From positions 1-44,055 of the forward strand of contig JADGCS010000010.1 in the NCBI GenBank assembly GCA_015228875.1: a stretch of 44,055 nt of DNA, in the 5' to 3' direction. Each line of letters starts with the position of its first letter. Position 1 is the stretch's first letter. The stretch comes from Deltaproteobacteria bacterium (lineage in GTDB: Bacteria > UBA10199 > JADGCS01). Positions 24,537 to 33,784 of the stretch are shown piece after piece. Under the pieces are notes generated by a model. The model was given only the letters and a program-made list of their open reading frames with translations, was not told where the DNA came from and made no database searches. Position numbers and translations under genes: made by a program.

Positions 24537-25418
24537 TCACGATGTGAGCCCAAATTCTTTAAGACACAACCGCAGTTTTTCCCTCTTGGTCGCATCAAGA
24601 ACAACCAGCGGCAACCGGTATTCTTCTTCGATGTGCCCCATGAGATGCAGCGCCGCCTTGACCGGAATGGGGTTGGTGTCCACAAACATCATTTTGTGAA
24701 GCGGCAGAAGCCTGTTGTGAAGCGAGGCCGCAGTTTTATAGTCGCCCTTTTGAACAGCCTGATACTGTTTGGAACACTCCCCAGGGACAACATTGGCCGT
24801 CACAGAAATTGTCCCCTTGGCACCGAGACAGAGCAGTGGATAATTAAGGGCATCCTCTCCTGAGAGCAGTGCAAATGATTCGTCTGTCTGATTGATGATC
24901 TCCGAGGCCTGTACGAGGTTACCACTCGCCTCTTTGACACCCACAATGGTGTCGATATGCGAGAGCCTCACTACCGTTTCGGGCAGCATGTTGACAGAAG
25001 TGCGTCCCGGGACATTGTACAGGATGATGGGCAGGTCTGCAGCCGCTGCAATGGTTTTAAAATGCTGATACAGCCCCTCTGCTGAGGGTTTGTTGTAGTA
25101 GGGTGTGATTTGAAGGGTGCCGTCAACCCCGGCCCTGTCACAATACTTATGAAGCTCGACCGCGTGGGCTGTAGAATTAGAGCCCGCGCCGGCGAGGACC
25201 TTGACCCGTTTGTTGACGTGTTCGACAACAATGGCAACAACCCTTTGATGTTCCGCGTGCGAGAGGGTTGAAGATTCTCCGGTTGTCCCGCACGGGACAA
25301 TCACATCCGTCCCGTTTTTGATTTGAAAATCCACCAACCTTCTTAACGCGGGTTCATCAATCATGCCCTTTTTAAAAGGTGTCACAATCGCCGTCATTGA
25401 TCCCTGAAAAAGTGTCAT
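24537..25418 (-). CDS. dapA: 4-hydroxy-tetrahydrodipicolinate synthase
   Basis: 293 residues, normal length for this TIM-barrel aldolase. Key segments are present: VPCGTTGESSTL (active-site threonines), the tyrosine in ITPYYNKPS, YNVPGRTSVNM and the Schiff-base lysine in IVGVKEASG near residue 161. It condenses pyruvate with aspartate semialdehyde in the lysine/diaminopimelate pathway. It lies between dapF and dapB with short spacers (18 and 37 bases), so one transcript is likely. Confidence 0.97.
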   Translation of the reverse strand: MTLFQGSMTAIVTPFKKGMIDEPALRRLVDFQIKNGTDVIVPCGTTGESSTLSHAEHQRVVAIVVEHVNKRVKVLAGAGSNSTAHAVELHKYCDRAGVDGTLQITPYYNKPSAEGLYQHFKTIAAAADLPIILYNVPGRTSVNMLPETVVRLSHIDTIVGVKEASGNLVQASEIINQTDESFALLSGEDALNYPLLCLGAKGTISVTANVVPGECSKQYQAVQKGDYKTAASLHNRLLPLHKMMFVDTNPIPVKAALHLMGHIEEEYRLPLVVLDATKREKLRLCLKEFGLTS

Positions 25419-25436
25419 GGTTATTCTCCGTGCTGA

Positions 25437-26315
25437 TTAGAGTGTGAGCTCCCCTTCATATACAGTCTCTGCCGGTCCTGTTTTAAAAACATGGCCGGAG
25501 TGTTCATCCCATTGTAAATCGAGGGTCCCGCCTTTAAGCGCGATTGAGACCTTGCGATCGACAAGGCCGTTGAGAAAGGCGGCCACCACCACGGCACACG
25601 CCCCGGTCCCACAGGCGTATGTCTCTCCTGATCCACGCTCCCATGTGCGTTGGATCAGCCTTTGCCGGCTCATCACCTGCACAAACTCAACATTGACCCT
25701 TTGTGGAAAGAACGGGTCATGCTCAATGAAAGGACCAATCTTTGTGACGGGAAAATGGGTTACATCATCCACAAAGATCACACAGTGGGGGTTTCCCATC
25801 GAAACAGCCGTGATCCTGAATTCTTTTGGGTCGGACTGGTCGAGTGCGACAGCGTTCTTGAGAACAAGGGGGTGGTTGATCACGGTGCCTTTAAAAAGGA
25901 CGGGGATCTTTTCTCCCTCAAGGACAGGCACCCCCATATCCACCCTCACCCACATCTGATTTTGAGAGTTCTGCGGGTGATCTGTGATGAGAGAGGGTTT
26001 GATTAACCCCGCTGCAGTTTCGATTACAAAATCATGTTTGTCAGAAAGCCCTTGATCCCTGATGTATTTGACAAGACAGCGAATCCCGTTACCGCACATC
26101 TCAACCTTGCCACCATCGGCGTTGTAAATCTCCATCGCAAAATCGGCAACGGCACTTTTTTTTAAAACGAGGACCTGATCCGCTCCAATACCAAATCTGC
26201 GGTCACAGCAACGTTTTGAAAACCCGCTGATGTCCAACGGCAAAAGACTCGAAAGGCCATTAAGCATGACAAAATCATTACCCGCCCCGTGCATTTTAAC
26301 AAAAGGGATCTTCAT
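25437..26315 (-). CDS. dapF: Diaminopimelate epimerase
   Basis: 292 residues from the ATG at 26315, the family's normal start (MKIPFVKMHGAGNDFVM). The two catalytic cysteines are in MCGNGIRCLVKY (about 74) and ERGSGETYACGTGACAVV (about 225). It converts LL- to meso-diaminopimelate for peptidoglycan cross-links and lysine. It is followed by dapA and dapB and preceded by hpnH, so cell-envelope genes are grouped. Confidence 0.97.
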   Translation of the reverse strand: MKIPFVKMHGAGNDFVMLNGLSSLLPLDISGFSKRCCDRRFGIGADQVLVLKKSAVADFAMEIYNADGGKVEMCGNGIRCLVKYIRDQGLSDKHDFVIETAAGLIKPSLITDHPQNSQNQMWVRVDMGVPVLEGEKIPVLFKGTVINHPLVLKNAVALDQSDPKEFRITAVSMGNPHCVIFVDDVTHFPVTKIGPFIEHDPFFPQRVNVEFVQVMSRQRLIQRTWERGSGETYACGTGACAVVVAAFLNGLVDRKVSIALKGGTLDLQWDEHSGHVFKTGPAETVYEGELTL

Positions 26316-26376
26316 AGGATGGCGCCGTTTAAAGCCGCACACGCACTAACAAAATGTCCTGATTTCTGCAACAGTC

Positions 26377-27375
26377 TTAAAATTCCCTGACTGTCCTTAA
26401 AAATTTTTTAAGACTTGAAAACGAATCGACCACAGCGGAGGGTTCGTACCCGCAGCTCATCATGCAGTCAGCGCACTTGGGGTTGTTGCCTGTCCCAAAA
26501 TCCTGCCACCTTGTGTTGCTGATCAGTTTTTTAAATGAATCCTCCGAACCCTCGTTGAGGAGATAACAAGGCCTTTGCCATCCAAAGATGTTGCGGGTAG
26601 GGGTCCCCCACGGGGTACACTGATAATCAATTTCACCCGTCAAGAATTTTAAATAAAACGGTGACTGGTTAAACACCCATTTTTTGTGGGGCTGTGTCAG
26701 GATCTCTTTAAAAAACTCTTTTGATTTTTCCCTCTTTAAAAAGAAACCCTGATCCCTGGCCTGCTCGTAGGGAAAACCGGGGGACAGGACCATCCCTTCC
26801 ACACCGAGATCCATCACAAAATCAAAAAACTCCCTGACCTTATCAATGTCCATCCCTTCGTAAATGGTGGTGTTGGTCGTCACCCTGTGTCCCCGTGACA
26901 GGGCCTCTTTAATCCCCGCAACGGCTTGATCAAACACACCCTCGCGCTTGACGGCGTGATCGTGGATGTCCCTTAAACCATCGAGATGAACACTCCATGT
27001 GAGATACCCTGACGGCGCATACTGACTGATCCTGCGTTTGAGTAGTATGGCGTTGGTACAGAGATAAATGTACCTTTTTTGTTTGATCAGCCCCGTGACG
27101 ATCTCCGGCATATCGGGGTGCAACAGCGGCTCCCCGCCCGGGATGGAAACCACAGGGGCACCGCACTCCTCTGCCGCTTTAAGGCATTCCTCAACAGTAA
27201 GGTGCTGCTTGAGGATCACATCGGGGTACTGAATTTTACCACACCCCGGGCACTCAAGGTTGCAGCGAAACAGCGGCTCAAGCATCAGGACAAGGGGGTA
27301 TTTTTTGTTTCCCAGGATTTTTTGTTTAAGGATGTAGCTAAAAATTCTTAATCCCTGTGCAACGGGTATGGACAT
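26377..27375 (-). CDS. hpnH: HpnH-type radical SAM protein (adenosyl hopene transferase)
   Basis: 332 residues from the ATG at 27375 (MSIPVAQGLRIFSYIL), where the family normally starts; a TTG 14 codons earlier is possible. The radical-SAM cluster motif is LFRCNLECPGCGKIQYPD (about 36-53), followed by VSIPGGEPLLHPD. A second cysteine set near the end (CADCMMSCGYEPS) belongs to the C-terminal region. HpnH adds adenosine to diploptene, the first step to extended hopanoids. No other hopanoid genes are within the window. Confidence 0.9.
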   Translation of the reverse strand: MSIPVAQGLRIFSYILKQKILGNKKYPLVLMLEPLFRCNLECPGCGKIQYPDVILKQHLTVEECLKAAEECGAPVVSIPGGEPLLHPDMPEIVTGLIKQKRYIYLCTNAILLKRRISQYAPSGYLTWSVHLDGLRDIHDHAVKREGVFDQAVAGIKEALSRGHRVTTNTTIYEGMDIDKVREFFDFVMDLGVEGMVLSPGFPYEQARDQGFFLKREKSKEFFKEILTQPHKKWVFNQSPFYLKFLTGEIDYQCTPWGTPTRNIFGWQRPCYLLNEGSEDSFKKLISNTRWQDFGTGNNPKCADCMMSCGYEPSAVVDSFSSLKKFLRTVREF

Positions 27376-27436
27376 ATATGCCCACCCGTACAAAAATCTG
27401 CTGGCAATTTCAATCAACTTCTCTTAGAAAAGGCGT

Positions 27437-28330
27437 GTGTCCCAAAAGCCTATAAAACAGTGGCTCGAATCCCGTTGGTCAGTCAATCAGGACGCCTCGG
27501 AGATTTTTCATCTTAAACTGCAGCAAATGGGTTGTCTCGGGTCATACGAAGACCTGCCTTTAAGCGCCTCAAAAAAAAAATCAGACGAGGCCTCGGAGGT
27601 CATCGCCTATTTTCCGTTTCACAAGTCCATCGGCTCGTTTGCAAAACAGCTTAAAAAACTCGAAAACACTGCCACAAAGCTCATCGTCATCAAAACCATC
27701 CCGCAGGGAAACTGGGCCACCGAGTGGAAAAAATACTTTAAACCCTTTGCCATCGCACCCGGCATCATCATCAAACCCAGCTGGGAAAAGTATAAACAAA
27801 AGAAAAATGAAGCGGTGATTGTCCTTGACCCCGGCATGGCCTTTGGCACAGGACTTCACGACACCACAAGATTCTGCGCCGAACTCATCTGCAAGGTTAA
27901 GAAACAACACGACCGTCTCAATTCTCTGCTCGATATCGGCTGCGGGAGCGGGATTCTTTCCTTTATTGCAAAGCAAAGCGGATTTTCAACAGTGACCGGG
28001 GTCGATACCGACTGCGAGGCCATCGAGACCTGCCACGAAAATCTTAAACGCAACCCCGATCTTGCTCCCATTGGTTTTTTTCTCACAGACGGTCACTTCG
28101 ATCACCCTTCGATACAAAAGGCCGATGTCATCGCCGCAAACATCATTGCAGAGACGCTATGCGACCTTAAAACCGAACTGATCAGACTCACCAACAACAA
28201 CGGTTACCTTGTTTTATCGGGGATCTTAAACGAAAGAGTGGACCTGGTTAAAAAGGCTTTCAAGGATTTAAAACCTGTACAGACAAAAAAATCAAAAGAG
28301 TGGCATGCCCTTGTTTATTGTAAAAAATAA
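27437..28330 (+). CDS. prmA: Ribosomal protein L11 methyltransferase
   Basis: 297 residues with a GTG start. Family motifs are DPGMAFGTGLHDTT (about 135-148), the SAM-binding LLDIGCGSGILSFIA, GVDTDCEAIETC and ADVIAANIIAETL, the NPPY-like region. PrmA trimethylates ribosomal protein L11. It is divergent from hpnH, 61 bases away, and overlaps rsmE by 26 bases in a different frame, so the two rRNA/ribosome methylases are translated together. Confidence 0.92.
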   Translation: MSQKPIKQWLESRWSVNQDASEIFHLKLQQMGCLGSYEDLPLSASKKKSDEASEVIAYFPFHKSIGSFAKQLKKLENTATKLIVIKTIPQGNWATEWKKYFKPFAIAPGIIIKPSWEKYKQKKNEAVIVLDPGMAFGTGLHDTTRFCAELICKVKKQHDRLNSLLDIGCGSGILSFIAKQSGFSTVTGVDTDCEAIETCHENLKRNPDLAPIGFFLTDGHFDHPSIQKADVIAANIIAETLCDLKTELIRLTNNNGYLVLSGILNERVDLVKKAFKDLKPVQTKKSKEWHALVYCKK

Positions 28331-29057
28331 TCCCCGGTTTTGTGAACCTCTCCTGCTCTCAAGGGAAGACCAGCACCATCTGTTAAATGTGCTGCGTATC
28401 AAAAAAAAAGAGACCATCCTTGTTACCGACAACAACGGGCACATGGCAAAAATTCTGGTGGTAAACACAAACCCACTGGCACTTGAGGTTCTAAAAATAC
28501 TTGATGCCCCTCCCTCTATCCCAGTGACCGTCTTTCTGCCGTTGATCGAAAAAGAGAGGATCGAATGGGCCATCGAAAAACTTTGCGAGTGTCATATCAC
28601 GGGGATTCAATTGATCACCACAGAAAGGACCCAGTCAAGGGCCCTCTCCACTGCAAGGCTTGCCCGTCTGGAAAAAATAGCCACAGCCGCACAAAAGCAG
28701 TGCCACAGGTGTGACCCATTGATCATCAGACCCGCGATCAGACTCACCTCATTTAAACCCGGCACAAAGCACCTCAACATCGCGGGTGTCATGGACACAG
28801 ACATCGCAACCACCAACCCTCACACGCTCCAAACACAATTGCAGGACAGCACAACGGGACAGGTGAACATCTTCGTTGGGCCCGAAGGTGGTTTTACCAA
28901 CAACGAAACAGATTTTTTAAAAACTCACCACTGCAAGCTGATCTGCCTCGGCCAGACTATTTTAAGGACAGAAACCGCGGCGATCCTCCTTGCGGGGCTG
29001 ATCAAATGCGCCCTTATCTCCGCAACAAGACCTCCAGTGCCCGCCTGCTCTCTATAA
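28305..29057 (+). CDS. rsmE: 16S rRNA (uracil1498-N3)-methyltransferase
   Basis: 250 residues. Starts MPLFIVKNN inside the end of prmA. The N-terminal PUA-like part (SREDQHHLLNVLRIKKKE) is followed by the SPOUT domain with LPLIEKERIEWAIEKLCECH, IQLITTERTQ, the SAM knot IFVGPEGGFTNNE and LGQTILRTETAAI. It methylates U1498 of 16S rRNA. The 3' end overlaps the convergent TPR gene by 44 bases. Confidence 0.93.
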   Translation: MPLFIVKNNPRFCEPLLLSREDQHHLLNVLRIKKKETILVTDNNGHMAKILVVNTNPLALEVLKILDAPPSIPVTVFLPLIEKERIEWAIEKLCECHITGIQLITTERTQSRALSTARLARLEKIATAAQKQCHRCDPLIIRPAIRLTSFKPGTKHLNIAGVMDTDIATTNPHTLQTQLQDSTTGQVNIFVGPEGGFTNNETDFLKTHHCKLICLGQTILRTETAAILLAGLIKCALISATRPPVPACSL

Positions 29058-30984
29058 AATCGGGCTTAATCTTAAGTGCCGCCTTAAAATATTCGACTGC
29101 CTCATCTTTCTTTCCAAGGGTAAGGAGCAGCAAGGCCTTTTCATACAGGGCTGTTGCGTGCGCAGGATCTCTATTGAGGACATCATCATAAACAGCCAGT
29201 GCCCTGTTTTTGTCTCCCAGACCGGTCAATGCCTTGGCCAGCTTATAACGAGAATCAAGGTATTCGCTTTCAAAGCCAATCGCAGCAAGTTCAAGATTTT
29301 TTACAGCCTCGGCCCATCTGCCAAGCTGCATGTAACAGGCACCACGCCAATAGTAGGCCTGCTGGAGAAGGGGATTCTCTGCAATGGCCCTGTCAAGGTA
29401 AGGGATGGCCTCGTTAAATTTATTTTCGAACATCAGTGAGCCCGCCATGCCGTACCAGGCCTTGTCATAATGGGGGTTAAGTTGCGCCGCCATTTGATAA
29501 TATTTAAACGCCTCCGCGGTTCGTTTGACACTGCCCAGCTCTGCCGCGTAGTTCCCCACTGTGCGGTAGGCGGCGGGGATGCTTTTGTTTTCGATATCAA
29601 GCTTCTTGACGGCATCCTCCCACAAAGCAAGCTCTGTTTTAAAGGGGATCAGCCGGTGCTGCAAGGCCGCCATCTGGATGATGCAGTAGCACAACAGGAC
29701 CGCACCAAAAAGAGTCCCCGCCATTTTTTTTCCAGGCAGCCTGCTGATAAAAAAAGGAAGGGTAGAAAAAAAACAAAGCATCCATAAATAACTTCTGTAC
29801 AGGACGAAATTTTCATGGAACCTGACCGTGGAGAGTTCGGTCGCAAACATGACAAAAGGAAACAGAAGACCGAATCCCAAGAGACCCACGAATCCCCTTT
29901 TGAAAAGCAGCCACACTGCCGTTACAGGATACAGACAAAACAACACACAGAAAAGAGTGCCGGGCCAGCGCAAATAGCCGATGAGAAAGGGTTGGGAAAG
30001 ATCAAGGGACATCCGTGTCACGTCCGGGATCAGCCACAGGTAAAGATACTTAAAAAACATGGTGGCCTGATTAAAAATGCTCTGCAGATGGGCCTGGCCC
30101 GGGTCCCATGCCGCCCCAAAAAAAAATTGCTGATTCGCAGGACTGACCGCATATTTTGCAAAGGGTTCGTAGACATTTCCCACAATCCCCCGCATGGAAA
30201 GCGTGATGTGTACCCCAATAACAGCAAACAGGATAAAGGGACCAACAAGTTTAAGAACCAGCCTTCTGTCAACGGAGACCACCAGAAAAGTGAGGGCAAA
30301 AAGCACCGCCGGCAGCGTCACGGCCTGTTCCTTGCACCGCACGGCAAAAAAATAGCAAACCACCGCAAGATAAAACAACCACCACTGCCCCTTTTGAAAT
30401 TCTTTATACCTGATCAGCCCTTCGAGATAAGCCATCATCCCCAACAGGGAGAAGAAAGAGGCCGCAAGCACAAACCGCTGAATCACATAAACCACACCGT
30501 ACAGGGCCGCGGTATTCAATCCAAACAGAAATGCCGCAAGCCCCGCAGCGATCTGGATCAGGTGCCCTGTCCCCTTGAAACGTGCACTGTCCTTGCGTTC
30601 CATGAGAACCGTCTTAGAAAGCCTTGTCAAAAAAAGGTAAACCAGGAGGGTGTTACAGACATGAAGGACCACATTAACAATCCTGAACCAGAAAGGACTC
30701 ATGCCAAAGAAATAATAGTTCAACCCAAACGTCTGCGACACGAGGTACCTGTGGCCTGCGAGAAAGGTTTTTATTGAGAATCCCGGCGTCCAGAGTTTAA
30801 GACTCTCTTCGGGAAGCATGTACCGCGAATCAAAGACCAGCGGGTTGTCAAGCGCAGAGATATAACTGGCAAGGATCACCCCTGCAAGAAAGAGGCAGAC
30901 AATGACATGCATGAGAATATTTTTGCCAAGAATAAAACACACGGTGGTGTTCAGTCGTCCCTGTATTGTCTTAAAACGCAGCAT
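29014..30984 (-). CDS. Membrane-TPR protein (TMTC-like), paralogue 1
   Basis: 656 residues. An N-terminal region (about 20-440) has some 10 membrane helices with short luminal motifs (SALDNPLVFDSRYML near the first helix; RCKEQAVTLPAVLFAL in the middle), resembling GT-C glycosyltransferases such as TMTC O-mannosyltransferases. The last 170 residues hold four or five TPR repeats (AWYGMAGSLMFENKFNEAIP, AYYWRGACYMQLGRWAEAVK). Likely a membrane glycosyltransferase or envelope assembly factor. It begins two bases after the stop of paralogue 2. Confidence 0.75.
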   Translation of the reverse strand: MLRFKTIQGRLNTTVCFILGKNILMHVIVCLFLAGVILASYISALDNPLVFDSRYMLPEESLKLWTPGFSIKTFLAGHRYLVSQTFGLNYYFFGMSPFWFRIVNVVLHVCNTLLVYLFLTRLSKTVLMERKDSARFKGTGHLIQIAAGLAAFLFGLNTAALYGVVYVIQRFVLAASFFSLLGMMAYLEGLIRYKEFQKGQWWLFYLAVVCYFFAVRCKEQAVTLPAVLFALTFLVVSVDRRLVLKLVGPFILFAVIGVHITLSMRGIVGNVYEPFAKYAVSPANQQFFFGAAWDPGQAHLQSIFNQATMFFKYLYLWLIPDVTRMSLDLSQPFLIGYLRWPGTLFCVLFCLYPVTAVWLLFKRGFVGLLGFGLLFPFVMFATELSTVRFHENFVLYRSYLWMLCFFSTLPFFISRLPGKKMAGTLFGAVLLCYCIIQMAALQHRLIPFKTELALWEDAVKKLDIENKSIPAAYRTVGNYAAELGSVKRTAEAFKYYQMAAQLNPHYDKAWYGMAGSLMFENKFNEAIPYLDRAIAENPLLQQAYYWRGACYMQLGRWAEAVKNLELAAIGFESEYLDSRYKLAKALTGLGDKNRALAVYDDVLNRDPAHATALYEKALLLLTLGKKDEAVEYFKAALKIKPDFIESRRALEVLLRR

Positions 30985-30986
30985 GC

Positions 30987-33134
30987 TTATTTTTTCCCCA
31001 TCATAGCCTTGGTCATTGCCAGACTCGGTTTAAAACCCGCATCGATCTTGAGTGCCCTGTTGAAATAATCAAGGGCCTCACCCCCCCTGTTCATCTTTAA
31101 AAGCGCCACCCCGACATAATGGTTGGCATAGACATAATGCGGCTCATATGTCAGGGATGTCAAAAAATTTTTGAGTGCCGCATCAAACTGGTTAAGTGCC
31201 ATAAAGGAACGCCCCATATTATAATACGCCTGCGCGTAATCCGGCTTTTTGCTTACGACAATCATATATTCCCTGATAGCCTCCGCGTGGCTCCCTGTCT
31301 CTGTCAGCGCCACAGCAAGATTATGCCTGGCATCAAGGTACTCGGGAAAAACCTGCAGCGCCTTTCGGTAATAAACCAGTGCCTCGCTGATCTTTCCCAT
31401 TTTAAAAAATGCATTCGCAAGATTATACAGGGACTCTTTAAACCGGGGGTCCAGTGCCAGACTCTTTTTAAAATATAAAGCAGCCTTCTCGTAATCTCCA
31501 AAACCAGAATAAATTGACCCGAGATTATAGTAGGGCTCTGGATTTCCAGGATTGATTTTAACGGCCCGTTCCAAAAAACGGACGGCCTCGCCCTTGTTGC
31601 CATCAATCGCAATCACAGCCCCCAGTGTGTGCCACGGCAGGATATAACCCGGATTAAGCCTTGCCGCGATCTCGTAATACCTGATGGCCTCGTCATACTG
31701 CCCTGCCTTTCCCAAGGCAGAACCAAGATTGCCGGCGGCCCTGAATGAATTGGGGATGGTCTTGTCATTAAAATCGATCCGCTTGGAAATATCCCGCCAG
31801 AGCGCCAGATCCGAAGCAAACGGCGAGATCCTGTCTTGTGTCGCAACGAGCATCATCGCAAAATAAATCAGCAAGACCGCATAAGCCCCCAGCCTTGAGA
31901 GGCGCCCCGTGATCGTCTCGGTGATGTGCCGCAGCACAAAAGCAACCGCAATACTGAGTCCACTCACCCACAGATAACTTCTATAGATCACAAACCCCTC
32001 ATGAAACCGGACTGTGGAAAACTCGGTCATAAACAGGATTGCCGGGTAAATGAGCCCAAGGCCCACCATTTTTTTTGCGGTACTTTTTAACAGCAGAGAG
32101 AGGGCAACAGAAACGTATGACACAAAACAGAGGCCACCTGCCACAACCTGCCATGACAAAAAACGGTGAGGGAATTTAAGATTGATTTCGAGTGCCATGC
32201 GCGTAAAATCGGGGATGATCCAGAGATACAGATATCTAAAGAACAACCCGCACTGATTAAAAACACTCAAAAAATATATTCTCTTTGTACCAAGATCTGT
32301 TTCAACCCCCTTTTCTGCCAGGGTGTTCTGAAGATTCTGCACCGCCAGTGAGGCATGCGGCTCATAGACCCTGAAAAGAAAGCCCTTCATCGCAAGAATG
32401 ATGTGTCCCCCAATAAGCACACACAGAAAAAAAGGAACAAAGAAATGTTTCAGGTGCGGCCTCATGTTTGTGCGAAAAACAAACACCAGACACACAAGGA
32501 CACCAGGCAGCATCACCGCGTGTTCCTTTGAGTGCACAGCGAGAAAATAAAACAGCACGGACAGATAAATTAAAAAAACACCCCGCCATTTTTTCTGCCC
32601 CGCTTGGGCACCATCCAATATAACAAGGCCGTGTAAAAGAGAGAGCACACCAGCCAGCGAAAAAAATGTGGCCATCAAGACAAAACGCTGTACCACATAA
32701 ACAACGGCATAGATGCCAGCGGGATTGAGGCCAAAAAACAGGGCGCCCACAAAGGCCCAAAGCCGCCCATGCCCCGCAGCGTTGTGATCCCTAGCATAAG
32801 CCAACACGAAAAATCTGTGTATCAAAAAATAGATCAGCGCCGTGTTAGCCGCGTGAAAAACAACATTAACCAGCCTGAATGAAAAAGGCTCAAGCCCGCA
32901 AAGCCGGTACTGAAGGGCAGACAACAACTGAACCACAGTTCTCTGCTGAAGCAGAAACCCCTTTAAAGAAAAGCCCTGCAAGAGACCACCAAGATTTGAG
33001 TCCGTATAATAAGCAAGAGAATCAAACTGAAAGGGGTAGTTTAACGACCGGACAAGACTAGCCACAACCATCATCACCAATAAAAAAACAGCTATGGCAT
33101 GCCTAGAGTATTTTTGTTTTGCTTGATGTGACAT
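30987..33134 (-). CDS. Membrane-TPR protein (TMTC-like), paralogue 2
   Basis: About 715 residues from the ATG at 33134 (MSHQAKQKYSRHA); a GTG at 33152 is an alternative. Same layout as paralogues 1 and 3: about 10 membrane helices with YPFQFDSLAYYTDSN and YFLAVHSKEHAVMLPGVLV, then about seven TPR repeats (PYYNLGSIYSGFGDYEKAAL, AYYNMGRSFMALNQFDAALK). The acidic residue in the first loop is a GT-C-type feature. Substrate unknown. Its start marks the left edge of the defence-type insertion. Confidence 0.75.
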   Translation of the reverse strand: MSHQAKQKYSRHAIAVFLLVMMVVASLVRSLNYPFQFDSLAYYTDSNLGGLLQGFSLKGFLLQQRTVVQLLSALQYRLCGLEPFSFRLVNVVFHAANTALIYFLIHRFFVLAYARDHNAAGHGRLWAFVGALFFGLNPAGIYAVVYVVQRFVLMATFFSLAGVLSLLHGLVILDGAQAGQKKWRGVFLIYLSVLFYFLAVHSKEHAVMLPGVLVCLVFVFRTNMRPHLKHFFVPFFLCVLIGGHIILAMKGFLFRVYEPHASLAVQNLQNTLAEKGVETDLGTKRIYFLSVFNQCGLFFRYLYLWIIPDFTRMALEINLKFPHRFLSWQVVAGGLCFVSYVSVALSLLLKSTAKKMVGLGLIYPAILFMTEFSTVRFHEGFVIYRSYLWVSGLSIAVAFVLRHITETITGRLSRLGAYAVLLIYFAMMLVATQDRISPFASDLALWRDISKRIDFNDKTIPNSFRAAGNLGSALGKAGQYDEAIRYYEIAARLNPGYILPWHTLGAVIAIDGNKGEAVRFLERAVKINPGNPEPYYNLGSIYSGFGDYEKAALYFKKSLALDPRFKESLYNLANAFFKMGKISEALVYYRKALQVFPEYLDARHNLAVALTETGSHAEAIREYMIVVSKKPDYAQAYYNMGRSFMALNQFDAALKNFLTSLTYEPHYVYANHYVGVALLKMNRGGEALDYFNRALKIDAGFKPSLAMTKAMMGKK

Positions 33135-33179
33135 AATTAACACTGCACCCACGCATCGGGAAAATACACTTCACGGGTC

Positions 33180-33641
33180 TCACCAAAAAGCGAAACACCA
33201 TCGGATGCCCCCACGGCATTTGTCCCACAACCTGTGGGACAAATGAGATTTTGCATCATTTGACCTTCCAACGCCCCGTAGTTCCTCAAAAACAGCTTCT
33301 GGGATCTCCGGCTTGCCGGTGAGTTCAAGCGCCAGCATCAAAGCAGCGCACTGCCAGACGATATCAGTTAATACCCCTCCTGTCCTTGCGTCTGGTCTTC
33401 GGGCAAGACAGGAATATACGTTCTCAAAATCCTCGTCGGTCTGATCACCAATAATATCAGACAAGGTAACCATATGTTTTTCGATGATGAAAAAACAGCA
33501 TGTGTATTCTGCCGGATATTCCCTGAGGTCCGGCGGTTGGACATCACTGCGAAAGAGGCCCTCAAGAGATTCCACATCCCATTCGCAGGCATTTGTGCCA
33601 TCCGAAATCATAATATTATTTCTTGGCTCAACAATAATCAT
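33180..33641 (-). CDS. Small hypothetical protein downstream of the DUF499 gene
   Basis: 153 residues, not recognised. The core reads MVTLSDIIGDQTDEDFENVY then LTDIVWQCAALMLALELTGK and looks like real acidic, helical protein. The C-terminus runs through a perfect 13-bp palindrome (33217-33245), and a second frame through the palindrome ends LFGETREVYFPDAWVQC at 33137, so the true 3' end may be altered by a frameshift at the palindrome. It is the last gene of the defence-type cluster on this strand and may be part of it. Between it and the DUF499 stop lie 143 bases without a convincing gene. Confidence 0.45.
   Translation of the reverse strand: MIIVEPRNNIMISDGTNACEWDVESLEGLFRSDVQPPDLREYPAEYTCCFFIIEKHMVTLSDIIGDQTDEDFENVYSCLARRPDARTGGVLTDIVWQCAALMLALELTGKPEIPEAVFEELRGVGRSNDAKSHLSHRLWDKCRGGIRWCFAFW
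33217..33245. repeat. Perfect 13-bp inverted repeat with 3-base loop
   Basis: CATTTGTCCCACA (33217-33229) and TGTGGGACAAATG (33233-33245) pair without mismatch around ACC. There is no T run after it, so it is not a typical terminator. It lies at the edge of the defence-type cluster. Confidence 0.85.
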
Positions 33642-33784
33642 ACCTTGTTGGGCGTTTTCATAATATTGATTTTAAATATGCCCCGCCCGTTGTTCACCCG
33701 GCGGGGGATCAAGCTCGCTCACAAAGGGCTCACCGCCATTCATGGCCGTGGTCACTTTGTCGCTAGCCTCCAGCGTCCTTTTTT

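Noticed and set aside
26316..26376. Lysine riboswitch or attenuator before the dap genes
   Set aside because: The spacer is about 60 bases and directly follows hpnH; no room or structure for a riboswitch.
29815..30777. Long open frame on the plus strand (320 codons)
   Set aside because: It is antisense to membrane-TPR paralogue 1, has skewed composition rich in K, H and Q, and no recognisable domain; a by-product of the hydrophobic gene opposite.
33672..33755. 27-codon frame with GGAGG upstream after the DUF499 stop
   Set aside because: Very short, GTG start, proline-rich, no supporting context; might be a gene remnant but cannot be supported.
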